Source: an uncultured Oscillospiraceae bacterium (GTDB lineage: Bacteria > Bacillota > Clostridia > Oscillospirales > Ruminococcaceae). From it: DNA of 12,829 nt. The DNA lies in NCBI GenBank assembly GCA_934486875.1, contig CAKSPU010000056.1, forward strand, positions 1 through 12,829, in the 5' to 3' direction. The notes beneath the pieces are model-generated. The model was not told where the DNA came from, ran no database searches, and saw only the letters and a program-made list of their open reading frames with translations. This document shows, in pieces, positions 1-6,869 of the stretch. The position numbers and the translations under genes are program-made. Position 1 is the stretch's first letter. Each line of letters opens with the position of its first letter.

Positions 1-88
1 TTCCGTTTTTTCATACTTCCATTGTAGCACCTCACCTGTGTTAAAATCTACACAGCTGCTTGCTGTTTCAAAGTGATACCCAGAAAAG
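1..88 (-). other. Possible partial coding remnant, unidentified
   Basis: The minus strand from about 88 down to the edge is open and reads as plausible protein (…GYHFETASSCVDFNTGEVL…). It continues past the left edge. No start can be assigned: upstream it runs into the antisense of the plus-strand remnant at 77-289, so the two probably meet at a rearrangement junction near 77-90. No family is recognised. It could equally be a chance open frame. Confidence 0.2.
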
Positions 89-289
89 ATAATAAACCTG
101 ATCTGCGAGAAATATGGACTTAACGAATGGGAAACTCTCAGGCGATTTATGAAATCGGAAACATATTCAATGCTTTCCGATACTACGCTTGAAATGTGGT
201 ATTTTGGCTATCCTGCAATTTTCAATATGTGGGAGTGTGAACAGATAACAGGCGATCCGAGAAATTCAAGCTATTTCAGGGAGGAATAA
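77..289 (+). pseudogene. N-terminally truncated small protein, uncharacterised
   Basis: The frame opens after a stop at 74-76 and runs to TAA at 287-289. It encodes about 70 residues (…KIINLICEKYGLNEWETLRR…, ending …YFREE). There is no ATG, GTG or TTG with a ribosome site at the beginning, and the residues start mid-helix, so the 5' end appears to be missing. The aromatic-rich middle (MWYFGYPAIFNMWE) reads like real protein. A DUF3791 gene lies about 100 bp downstream on the same strand. This suggests the pair came from one small accessory operon. No function can be assigned. Confidence 0.4.
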
Positions 290-393
290 TTTTCAAGATC
301 AAAGATTTTCAAAATTACAAGTTATGTTTCTTTGGCTGTCACCTTGATTTGATGACGAAAAGCCACAAAACTCAGAAAGGAATGATAATTAGA

Positions 394-603
394 ATGTCAA
401 AGGAAATGGAATTTTTTATCTTTCTGATCGAGCATTATGCCAAAAATCGTGGAACTACTGCTGATAAGATACTTGATCTTTGGGATTCATTACATCTGAC
501 CGATTTTATTTTCGATATGTATGAACGCTATCATTGTGAAGCACTCGATAATGCTTTTTGTGATATTGATTCTCTTGTGGAGGAGAGGAAAAAGACTATA
601 TAA
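394..603 (+). CDS. DUF3791 family small protein
   Basis: This is a 69-residue protein beginning MSKEMEFFIFLIEHYAKNRG. The family pattern is visible: an N-terminal 'EFFIFLIEHYA' helix, the central 'LWDSLHLTDFIFDMYERYH' and the terminal 'A.CDIDSL'. I recall DUF3791 as small proteins of gut Firmicutes often found beside DUF3990 proteins and suspected of toxin-antitoxin-like roles, but the function is unproven. The start at 394 follows the family's usual N-terminus; an AGAAAGGA ribosome site lies at 374-381, and an in-frame ATG at 382 is too close to it. The ORF could be extended to 349 but those residues do not look conserved. The partner genes one expects nearby are absent or degraded, so it may be a leftover. 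Confidence 0.65.
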   Translation: MSKEMEFFIFLIEHYAKNRGTTADKILDLWDSLHLTDFIFDMYERYHCEALDNAFCDIDSLVEERKKTI

Positions 604-814
604 ATTCAAAAATCGATAAATGCTTTGGAACAGCCTCTTTTATACCTGTCAGACCATCTAAGCAAATCACAGGAATATACTTAAAAACTACCTTTCAGTT
701 CATTACTCCAAGACAATACTTTTCACTCTCTCAACAATATGTATCAGCAAAGCTTCCGTATGACCCGTAAGATTGACGGTAAGGATCACATATATGATAA
801 TCAGTCTATAAAAA
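604..814. other. Intergenic, no supportable gene
   Basis: Short open stretches exist in two plus-strand frames (603-770 and 739-882). One lacks a start codon and the other runs through the rpn terminator, and neither is recognisable. The sequence may hold debris of neighbouring small genes. Confidence 0.4.
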
Positions 815-852
815 AGCACCGCCGTTCAGGAATAAACCTGAGCGGCGATGCT
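815..852 (-). terminator. Rho-independent terminator after the Rpn-family gene
   Basis: Sixteen-nucleotide arms (815-830 and 837-852, AGCACCGCCGTTCAGG on the plus strand, two mismatches) enclose a 6-nt loop. On the minus strand the stem is followed by a run of five T. It sits 18 bp beyond the stop of the minus-strand gene. Confidence 0.85.
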
Positions 853-869
853 TTTGCTATTGTCACATA

Positions 870-1685
870 TCAATCCGAATAGATAAGTCTGATCTGTTCG
901 TCCGTAAATCCGAGTGCCTGCATCTTTCTTTTGGCTTCAGCTCTTTCTTCCGCTCTGCCTTCTTCCCTGCCCTCTTTCCTGCCTTCTGCCTTAGCATTTT
1001 TTATAGCAGATGCTTCATCGTGCAACGCCTTTTCCCTCAAACGGGCTATCTCCCTGATTTTTGTGTCCTCGGACATATCATAAATAACATTTACAGCCTT
1101 CTGCATAATAGGAATATTGGTACTGCTGATCATTTCCAAATCCTCCTCACTATCGGCATTTATGAATTGAAGCCATAATTTGCGGCTGTTTGCGGGATCG
1201 GGCTTCTTTCCGATTTTTTTCAGTTCAAAAAAGTGTATGCTGAATTTATCGGAAAAGACCTCACCCGTGCCCTTTATTATTGCAGCGACCTCTGTATGAT
1301 AATCATCGCCGCCGAACATATTGAAATTGATAATATTTATGGTAATAGTCTGTTTCAGCTCGCTGTATTCCTCGCCGCTTTTCAGCTCCGATGAATATAG
1401 CTTTGCCCAGTAAAACAGCGTCCTGTCACGATAATCCGTGTCATTCTTGACCTGTATTTCCACATTGACAAGGCGATCATCAACTTTAAGGCTCAGATCA
1501 AGTCGGCTGAATTTACCTGCCAGCGTTTCGGGAGGCAGTTCGGGATTTGTAATTACTATATCGGAAATACTTTCCTGCGGCACATCAAGCATACTTGCCA
1601 CAAATGAGTGCAGCATATCTTTATTTTCCGTAAACAGCTTTTTGAAAATAATATCCAGCTTTGCTTATACAACATCTCTTGCCAT
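870..1685 (-). pseudogene. Rpn family PD-(D/E)XK nuclease / putative transposase, stop at codon 7
   Basis: The family is a recombination-promoting nuclease group often annotated 'PD-(D/E)XK nuclease family transposase'. The nuclease core is visible in the part from 1616 down: the Asp of 'SRLDLSLK' followed by 'VNVEIQVKN' (the E-x-Q variant of the motif) and 'RTLFYWAKLY'. The C-terminal tail is a charged EGR/EER repeat followed by 'GFTDEQIRLIYSD', typical of the family. The proper start appears to be ATG at 1683-1685, with AGGAG at 1693-1697 and a 7-nt spacer. It gives MARDVV, then TAA at 1665-1667, then AKLDIIFKKLFTENKDM in the same frame. One nonsense change (for example CAA to TAA) therefore interrupts it. 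A shorter 248-residue product could start at ATG 1616, but that would lack the conserved N-terminal segment and I see no good ribosome site for it. Confidence 0.85.
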
Positions 1686-1713
1686 AAGCATTCTCCTCTC
1701 GTTTATTATCTGT

Positions 1714-1742
1714 ATTATATCACACTTTATATACAATTTCAA
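1714..1742 (-). promoter_or_regulatory. Sigma-A promoter of the Rpn-family gene
   Basis: Read on the minus strand, TTGAAA (1737-1742), a 17-bp spacer and TATAAT (1714-1719). It is 29 bp upstream of the ATG at 1685, with the ribosome site between. Confidence 0.8.
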
Positions 1743-2069
1743 GCAGATGAATAAAAAAATATAGTACATATATTATACAGACAAAAACACCTTCTGTCGT
1801 GAAATAATACACTCTGCCATCCTGTCGGCAATGATACTTCGGTCACGCTCAGCATAACATCGGCTTTAGCATCTCTATTATCTGTATCCGTGAAAAACAC
1901 TCAAAGAAAGAACCATACTAAAGAAGAGACTGTATAGGAGGTTATATTTACATTACACCGGCAGGTCTTTATCTTGCTGAAAAAAGAACCTTTTTTGTTT
2001 AAGTTTCCGAAAATTTGACTATACATATACTGTGTTTAATAATTTTTTTCTGAATATACAGATTTAATG
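1743..2069. other. Intergenic, no supportable gene
   Basis: About 330 bp of AT-rich sequence between divergent promoters. It holds short open stretches on the minus strand (near 1770-1890) without start codons, and a weak promoter-like TTGACT at 2015-2020. I see no RNA gene or recognisable protein. Confidence 0.5.
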
Positions 2070-2098
2070 TTGACATCATAGAACTGATGTTATATAAT
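2070..2098 (+). promoter_or_regulatory. Consensus sigma-A promoter of the rloA-rloB operon, with operator-like inverted repeat
   Basis: TTGACA (2070-2075), a 17-bp spacer and TATAAT (2093-2098) match the consensus fully. The spacer region carries the inverted repeat ACATCA-N6-TGATGT (2073-2090), which overlaps the -35 box and could be a repressor site. Transcription should begin near 2105, about 20 nt before the ATG. Confidence 0.85.
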
Positions 2099-2123
2099 AA
2101 CAAGAGAAAGGATGTGACTAACG

Positions 2124-3338
2124 ATGTTGTGCCAGTTCACATTTGAAAACTTTAAATCTTATAAAAACGAAACAATTCTGGATATGCAAGCTGTCGGCGG
2201 ACAGAATTTTCAGGAATCTTTGATTTACAGTTCTTCCGATAAAAAGGAATTTCTTCCTGTATCCGTGATATATGGACCAACTGGCGGAGGAAAATCAAAT
2301 GTTCTTGATGCAATAAATTGCATCGTTTCACTTGTAATGAAACCGATTCTTATTTTCAAAAACAATATGAATCAGAACGCCGTAATGAATTTGACACCAT
2401 TCCTCTTTGATGAAGATTCCCGAAAAAGGCCCACAAAATTTGAACTGTATTTCCGTCCAAATGAAGAGTATGAATACAGATATTTTATCACTATAACCAA
2501 AGACGTAATTGATGAAGAATGTCTCTATCGCCGAAAGATAGGTAAGGGAAGCCGAATTGCAATGATTTTTGAGCGTAATTACGGCAAGATCGAACTTGGA
2601 TCAAGCATCAACAAGAAAAAAATCAATCTTGAGGTAAATGACCAAATGCCCTATCTGTCCTTTTTGTATATCAATTACAAATTGGAGCCGATCATGCTTG
2701 CCATTGATTGGTTTGAAAAATGTATTATCCGCAATTACGGCAATCCCTATACGGAAAGGCATCTGATCATCGGAGGAGGCGAAGCGTTCAAGCAGAAGCT
2801 GATCCAATTGATGAATGATGTCGGCATCAATATCACCAACTTTGATTTTGTCAAGAAACCCAATGATGAATCAGCTTATGACTTGCTGTTTGAACATACA
2901 GTTCACGAGAAGTCATATTCGTTGAATATTGATCAGGAATCTGATGGAACACAAAAATTGTTTAATGTACTTCCACTTGTAATTATTGCCTTATCACAAG
3001 GAAGATTGTTGGTTATTGATGAACTTGATGCAAAGCTGCATCCAAAGCTTTTGAAGTTTATCATTATGCTTTTTAAAGATCCGGAAATCAATATGAAAGG
3101 TGCTCAGATCATATTTACTTCGCATGATGTTTCTACAATGAAAAGCTCAGTATTCCGAACCGATGAGATATGGTTTGCCTGCAAACTGGATGATGAATCC
3201 AGCGACCTCTATTCTCTGTATGAATTAAGAGATGAAAGCGGCAATCACATTCATCCAAGTGCAGCTTTTGACAAGCAATACCTTGAAGGACGCTATGGTG
3301 CAGATCCATACTTTAGGAACATTATGGATTGGAAGTGA
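2124..3338 (+). CDS. rloA: RloA/AbiLi-like AAA ATPase, abortive-infection type
   Basis: The 404-residue protein is an SMC/ABC-like AAA ATPase of the group paired with RloB (AbiL system: AbiLi plus AbiLii). Visible motifs are the N-terminal FxFxNFKSYKN strand, Walker A GPTGGGKS (51-58), a signature-like ESDGTQK (272-278), Walker B LLVIDELD (295-302) followed by AKLHP, and the H-switch TSHD (332-335). The end '…YLEGRYGADPYF' is common in this ATPase group. The ATPase presumably senses phage and controls its partner, encoded 4 nt downstream; this role is inferred from family knowledge. The ribosome site AAAGGA (2107-2112) is 11 nt from the ATG, slightly long. Nothing is missing in the catalytic motifs, so it looks functional. 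Confidence 0.85.
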   Translation: MLCQFTFENFKSYKNETILDMQAVGGQNFQESLIYSSSDKKEFLPVSVIYGPTGGGKSNVLDAINCIVSLVMKPILIFKNNMNQNAVMNLTPFLFDEDSRKRPTKFELYFRPNEEYEYRYFITITKDVIDEECLYRRKIGKGSRIAMIFERNYGKIELGSSINKKKINLEVNDQMPYLSFLYINYKLEPIMLAIDWFEKCIIRNYGNPYTERHLIIGGGEAFKQKLIQLMNDVGINITNFDFVKKPNDESAYDLLFEHTVHEKSYSLNIDQESDGTQKLFNVLPLVIIALSQGRLLVIDELDAKLHPKLLKFIIMLFKDPEINMKGAQIIFTSHDVSTMKSSVFRTDEIWFACKLDDESSDLYSLYELRDESGNHIHPSAAFDKQYLEGRYGADPYFRNIMDWK

Positions 3339-3342
3339 TGAT

Positions 3343-4014
3343 ATGTCAAATAAGCCGGTGAAAAAAAGCGATTCTGAAAAGGATTGGATGAAGAAACGTC
3401 GTGATAACCGAAGAATGATTGCTCCTGAATATCACTTGATCGTAACAGAAGGTACCAAAACAGAACCGAATTATTTTGGAAAACTGAAAGAAGAGATCAA
3501 CAGCAAGTATAAAGGTCGTATATCGATTGAGATTGCAGGAATAGGTCAGGGTTCGAACACATTAACTTTGTTGGAAAAAGCACAAAATATTGTTTCAAGT
3601 TCACCGATAGAATACAAGCACGTCTGGCTTGTATATGATAAAGACGATTTTCCAAAAGATGATTTTGATAATACCTATTATAAATGCCAATCGTTATCCA
3701 ATCTGCGTGAAGCTGTTGCTTATCACGCCCTGTGGTCGAATGAATGCATTGAATACTGGTTCCTTCTGCATTTTATTTTGCTGCATTCAGACATTTCAAG
3801 GACTGAGTATTATCCACGGCTGTCAGAATATTTAGGTTCAAAATATGAAAAAAATCGAGATGATATTTATTCTTTGCTAAAGCCTTATTTGACAACTGCT
3901 ATCAAAAATGCGGAACAAATTACCGATGAAAATAAGAATTTGCCGCCATCACAATGCTCCCCCGGAACAACCGTGTATGAGATTTTTAAAAAGCTGATCA
4001 ACTACCTGAAATAA
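3343..4014 (+). CDS. rloB: RloB-like (AbiLii) TOPRIM-type defence effector
   Basis: The 223-residue protein matches the RloB-like family. A basic N-terminus (KKRRDNRR) is followed by VTEGTKTEPNYF (34-45, carrying the conserved Glu-36), VYDKDDFP (97-104, the DxD of a TOPRIM-like fold), SNECIEYWFLLHF (132-144) and the C-terminal SPGTTVYEIF. The TOPRIM-type acidic residues suggest a nucleic-acid-cutting effector, but activity is not shown for this protein. ATG 3343 was chosen because it lies 4 nt after the rloA stop with GGAAGTG upstream, and because the family begins with this basic segment. An in-frame start at 3232 would overlap rloA by more than 100 bp. The gene is co-transcribed with rloA and followed by a terminator. 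Confidence 0.85.
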   Translation: MSNKPVKKSDSEKDWMKKRRDNRRMIAPEYHLIVTEGTKTEPNYFGKLKEEINSKYKGRISIEIAGIGQGSNTLTLLEKAQNIVSSSPIEYKHVWLVYDKDDFPKDDFDNTYYKCQSLSNLREAVAYHALWSNECIEYWFLLHFILLHSDISRTEYYPRLSEYLGSKYEKNRDDIYSLLKPYLTTAIKNAEQITDENKNLPPSQCSPGTTVYEIFKKLINYLK

Positions 4015-4042
4015 AGCCAATTGATCTCGAATATATAAAATC

Positions 4043-4089
4043 AACCTCCGATCAGACTGCAAACTGCCGATCGGAGGTTCTTATTTTTG
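4043..4089 (+). terminator. Terminator of rloA-rloB, probably bidirectional
   Basis: Perfect 11-bp arms AACCTCCGATC (4043-4053) and GATCGGAGGTT (4069-4079) are followed by CTTATTTTTG. On the minus strand the stem is followed by TGATTTTATA, so it may also end the opposing small gene at 4114-4311. Confidence 0.9.
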
Positions 4090-4113
4090 ATTACATACTA
4101 AAGCCGCAACACT

Positions 4114-4311
4114 TTATTTTGCTGTATTTTCCTGAAACGAGTTTACAAGCTCGTCGATTATCCTGTGCTTGTTTTCTGCCGATAAACCTGAATTATTAAG
4201 TAAAGACGCAGCAAAATCACAATATGTATTTGTCCAGGCTTTTCGTATTTCATCAAGGTTGGTCGGCATAAAAACAGTTACTTTTATATCTTCTTTTTTC
4301 ATCGCTCTCAT
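4114..4311 (-). CDS. Small protein of unknown function, 65 aa
   Basis: An excellent ribosome site AGGAGG (4320-4325) lies 8 nt from the ATG at 4309-4311, which supports a real gene. A second ATG three codons later is too far from it. The product (MRAMKKEDIKVTVFMPTNLD…, ending QENTAK) shows a predicted strand 'IKVTVFMP' followed by three helical stretches, with no signal peptide, membrane segment or clear helix-turn-helix. It is convergent with rloB and shares its terminator. A 7-bp inverted repeat at 4364-4383 upstream could be an operator. I do not recognise the family; a DNA-binding or antitoxin-like role is possible but unsupported. Confidence 0.6.
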   Translation of the reverse strand: MRAMKKEDIKVTVFMPTNLDEIRKAWTNTYCDFAASLLNNSGLSAENKHRIIDELVNSFQENTAK

Positions 4312-4363
4312 AGCAACACCCTCCTGTTTTTTATATCTATGTGGTTTTTTTGATGATTATTCG

Positions 4364-4383
4364 TTATCGGATACGACCGATAA
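4364..4383. promoter_or_regulatory. Operator-like inverted repeat upstream of the 65-aa gene
   Basis: TTATCGG-N6-CCGATAA, perfect 7-bp arms, 53 bp before the start at 4311. The arm spacing equals that of the inverted repeat in the rloA promoter, although the sequence differs. No convincing -35/-10 pair for the small gene was found beside it. Confidence 0.35.
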
Positions 4384-4572
4384 AATAAAATCAGTCCCGA
4401 TTTCCGAACATTTTTGAGCAGGAAATAATTAAAAGTACTTTTTATTTCTTGTGTGCCGAAATGATACCAAATAAAATAATGATTTCCAAATAAGGCCGCC
4501 CTATTTTGACAATTATTATGTAAACAATATTTGAACTTTTTAGTCTCAAAGCATATGACATAAATCAAAATT

Positions 4573-4604
4573 GCCCCTCTCCGTTAATAAGAACGGAAAG
4601 GGGC
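4573..4604. terminator. Hairpin, possible terminator
   Basis: GCCCCTCTCCGTT and AACGGAAAGGGGC pair with one mismatch around a short AT-rich loop. The minus strand continues with AATTTTGATTT and the plus strand with TTCAACT, so neither side has a strong T run. It may be left over from a lost gene. Confidence 0.5.
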
Positions 4605-4617
4605 TTCAACTATATAA

Positions 4618-4920
4618 AAAAGGAAGGATAAATGCACCGAATCCAATTGTGACTCAGCATCAGTCAAAGAGGATGCAGCAAAAATACGCAGCGAATATTC
4701 GGAAGTTGAGTAAGAGATCAGGCAGATAAAGGATTACATAACAGGAAAAAGATCTGACAGAATATGCAGCGAAGAGCTCCTTGAAAATTGTCTGCATATG
4801 CCGATAAATCCTGCAAACAAACGCCGTGTAAATTCAATACTAAAAAACAAACTGGAGCTTGAACCCGCAATACTGGATTTTGGAAAATACGGTCATCATT
4901 TGCGTGGATTCAGAATATAA
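4618..4920 (+). pseudogene. Decayed gene fragment, C-terminal part with one in-frame stop
   Basis: One plus-strand frame reads as coherent protein from 4618 to TAA at 4918-4920 except for a single TAA at 4711-4713. Before the stop it is hydrophilic and helical (…KEDAAKIRSEYSEVE); after it runs EIRQIKDYITGKRSD… to …LDFGKYGHHLRGFRI. The ending resembles the C-terminal winged-helix tail of phage or plasmid primase/helicase (VapE/D5-like) proteins, but this is a weak impression from memory. There is no start codon with a ribosome site. Its stop codon abuts the palindromic repeat at 4921, so the original 3' end may have been altered by that insertion. Confidence 0.45.
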
Positions 4921-5081
4921 GAACCCGTCTTCACAAGCATATGCGCACGTCTTTTCGGCAAATTTTGCCGCAGACTGCGTTAAAAATCCTTGCCGGGCGA
5001 CAGCCCGCCTGCGGATTTTTGCCTTGTCTGCAACAAAATTATGCTCGAAAATCCGCACACATTTCTTATGAAGACAGGTTC
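4921..5081. repeat. 161-nt near-palindromic, MITE-like repeat
   Basis: Arms of about 69 nt (4921-4989 and 5013-5081) are inverted copies of each other. The outer 17 nt match at 15 positions, and the innermost AAAAATCC/GGATTTTT match perfectly. The centre folds as GGGC-GACA-GCCC. Several arm differences are C/T, which leaves G-U pairs in RNA. Both outer ends are flanked by TAA (4918-4920 and 5082-5084), compatible with a 3-bp target duplication. It encodes no transposase. Apparent ORFs across it on both strands are by-products of the repeat. Confidence 0.75.
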
Positions 5082-5092
5082 TAACATTTTCT

Positions 5093-5140
5093 CCCCCGAT
5101 CTTATTTTTCTTTTGAAAAGTACGATCGGGGGATTTTTTT
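5093..5140 (+). terminator. Rho-independent terminator upstream of the recombinase
   Basis: Perfect 9-bp arms CCCCCGATC (5093-5101) and GATCGGGGG (5124-5132) are followed by A and seven T. The loop contains a further CTTTTGAAAAG. It would insulate the recombinase from transcription entering from the left. Confidence 0.85.
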
Positions 5141-5177
5141 GAAAGCATTAATTTCTGCCACTGATAAGATAAAATGA

Positions 5178-5206
5178 TTGACACCATACCCCCGATATGC
5201 TATACT
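5178..5206 (+). promoter_or_regulatory. Sigma-A promoter of the serine recombinase
   Basis: TTGACA (5178-5183), a 17-bp spacer and TATACT (5201-5206), with an extended -10 TG at 5198-5199. The predicted start point near 5213 leaves a leader of only about 10 nt, just enough for the AGGTGA ribosome site (5213-5218). Confidence 0.8.
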
Positions 5207-5222
5207 TTTTTTAGGTGATAAT

Positions 5223-6869
5223 ATGAAAGTTGCGATATACTCACGCAAATCCAAATATACAGGCAAGGGCGAAAGCATTGAAAATCAGGTTGAAATATGT
5301 CGGGAATACATTCACAATAACTTTCCCGATGTAAGAGATGAGGACATTGCCGTATATGAAGATGAAGGCTTCTCGGGAAAAAACACGAAGCGTCCCCGTT
5401 TTCAGATGATGATGGAAGCTGAGATAAAAGAACACTTTGATATAATAATTGTTTACCGTCTGGACCGTATCAGCCGAAGCATTCGTGATTTTGCCGATCT
5501 TACCGACAGGATTCGTGACTATGGAACAAAGTTTATTTCGGTCAAAGAGCAATTTGACACAACAAACAGTATGGGAACGGCCATGATGAACGTTTCTATG
5601 GTATTTGCCCAGCTCGAACGTGAAACTATTGCAGAGCGTATCAGAGACAATATGCTTATGCTGGCCAGAACAGGGCGATGGCTCGGCGGCACGCCCCCTC
5701 TCGGATATGATTCACAGCAGGTAAGCAGCATTGATGAATTTGGAAAAGCACGATATTACAACAAGCTCGTCGCCAATGATGACAAGGAAAAGGTGAGACT
5801 GATCTTCGGAAAATTTCTTGAAACACAGTCTATGACAGCTACAACGGCATATCTTATCGCTAACGACATCAAATCGGTCAACAATATTGATTTTACAAAT
5901 TTTGCCATTCGTGAAATACTGGTCAATCCCGTTTACTGCGAAATAACACAGGAAAGCTATGATTATTTGATGAAGCTCGGCTGTCAGATGTGTTTTGATA
6001 CTGACAGCATTAACGGCTCATACGGATTTGCCGTTTATAACCGAAAGAAATCGGATTCAAAGGGAAAGCGGACAGGCAGCAATCCGCCCACCGAATGGAT
6101 CGTGGCAATGGGAAAGCACGAGCCTTTGATAACCGCTAAAGACTGGCTCCACGCTCAGGAGATATGCAGCATCAACAAGAAATACTCTTTTCACCGCAAG
6201 GTACATAACAAGGACTCCCTGCTTAGCGGCATACTGTATTGCGGCGAATGCGGACACAAAATGCGTCCAAAAATCAATTCCCGTCCTAAAGCTGACGGCA
6301 CAAGATCCTTTTTCTATATGTGCGAATACAAGGAATTCAGCCGATGCAGCAAATGCAGAATGAAAAATATAAACGGAGAAATAATTGACCGCCTTGTTTG
6401 TGAATCGCTTTTTGAATATGATGTTATCGGCAGCGTTATAAACAATCAGGTCAAGGAGCTTCACGGCCGGATGAAAAAAGCGGCAAACACTGCGGAAGAA
6501 GAATTAAAAAACATTAACGGCAAGATCGGTGAGATAAATCTTAGGATAAAAAATCTTATGGGCAATCTTATGAAAACATCGGACGATGATGTGCTGTACG
6601 AATACATTAAAACTGAGATCACCGAGCTTGACAAACGTTTGAAGGAGCTTAACGCATTAAAAGAAGAGAACCTGGAGAAAAGCAAAGCCGCCAATGATAT
6701 TGACGGGCAGTATGAATTTATATGCAATACCCTTCGCAACTTCAAAGACTCCTTCAGCCAAATGACCGCAGTCCGGAAAAGAGAGCTTCTGCGGAATATA
6801 ATCAGTCGGGTGGAATGGGACGGAGAAAACGCCAAAATTTTTCTATGTGGCGCAGACTGCGATAAATAA
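5223..6869 (+). CDS. Large serine recombinase of the sigK element (SpoIVCA-type role)
   Basis: The 548-residue site-specific DNA recombinase should cut and rejoin the element ends to excise it from sigK. The N-terminal resolvase domain (1-150) has YSRKS with the catalytic Ser-10, VYRLDRISRS (77-86) and AQLERETIAERI (129-140). The recombinase domain follows (about 150-270, with GRWLGGTPPLGY). A zinc ribbon contains CGEC (340-343), Cys-367 and Cys-375/Cys-378. A coiled coil spans about 420-490. The length is normal for the family and the gene looks intact. The start at 5223 is set by AGGTGA (5213-5218); an upstream TTG at 5178 lies inside the promoter. It converges on the sigK fragment and ends 54 bp from the sigK break. 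Assignment as the excisionase rests on this position. It is only distantly like B. subtilis SpoIVCA, so no symbol is given. Confidence 0.93.
   Translation: MKVAIYSRKSKYTGKGESIENQVEICREYIHNNFPDVRDEDIAVYEDEGFSGKNTKRPRFQMMMEAEIKEHFDIIIVYRLDRISRSIRDFADLTDRIRDYGTKFISVKEQFDTTNSMGTAMMNVSMVFAQLERETIAERIRDNMLMLARTGRWLGGTPPLGYDSQQVSSIDEFGKARYYNKLVANDDKEKVRLIFGKFLETQSMTATTAYLIANDIKSVNNIDFTNFAIREILVNPVYCEITQESYDYLMKLGCQMCFDTDSINGSYGFAVYNRKKSDSKGKRTGSNPPTEWIVAMGKHEPLITAKDWLHAQEICSINKKYSFHRKVHNKDSLLSGILYCGECGHKMRPKINSRPKADGTRSFFYMCEYKEFSRCSKCRMKNINGEIIDRLVCESLFEYDVIGSVINNQVKELHGRMKKAANTAEEELKNINGKIGEINLRIKNLMGNLMKTSDDDVLYEYIKTEITELDKRLKELNALKEENLEKSKAANDIDGQYEFICNTLRNFKDSFSQMTAVRKRELLRNIISRVEWDGENAKIFLCGADCDK

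Larger units (their letters stand above)
4312..4617. other. AT-rich intergenic region
   Basis: It contains the ribosome site and inverted repeat of the small minus-strand gene and a hairpin at its right end (4573-4604). A plus-strand TTGACA at 4506-4511 is followed only by a poor -10 (TATTTG). No further gene is supportable. Confidence 0.5.

Noticed and set aside
739..882. Open frame starting MYQQSFRMTRKIDGKDH on the plus strand
   Set aside because: It passes through the terminator hairpin and the end of the Rpn-family gene and has no ribosome site; the first 20 codons could be debris but cannot be supported.
1770..1890. Minus-strand stretch reading …ERDRSIIADRMAECIISRQ…
   Set aside because: Protein-like but short, without a start codon or a recognisable family.
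2015..2043. Second promoter upstream of rloA (TTGACT-N17-AATAAT)
   Set aside because: The -10 is poor and a full-consensus promoter lies 27 bp downstream.
4308..4568. 86-codon open frame on the minus strand upstream of the 65-aa gene
   Set aside because: AT-rich, no ribosome site, unlike protein in composition, and it covers the small gene's leader region.
4840..5187. 115-codon open frame on the minus strand (and a 70-codon one on the plus strand)
   Set aside because: Both run through the palindromic repeat and the terminator and have no ribosome site; they are by-products of the repeat.
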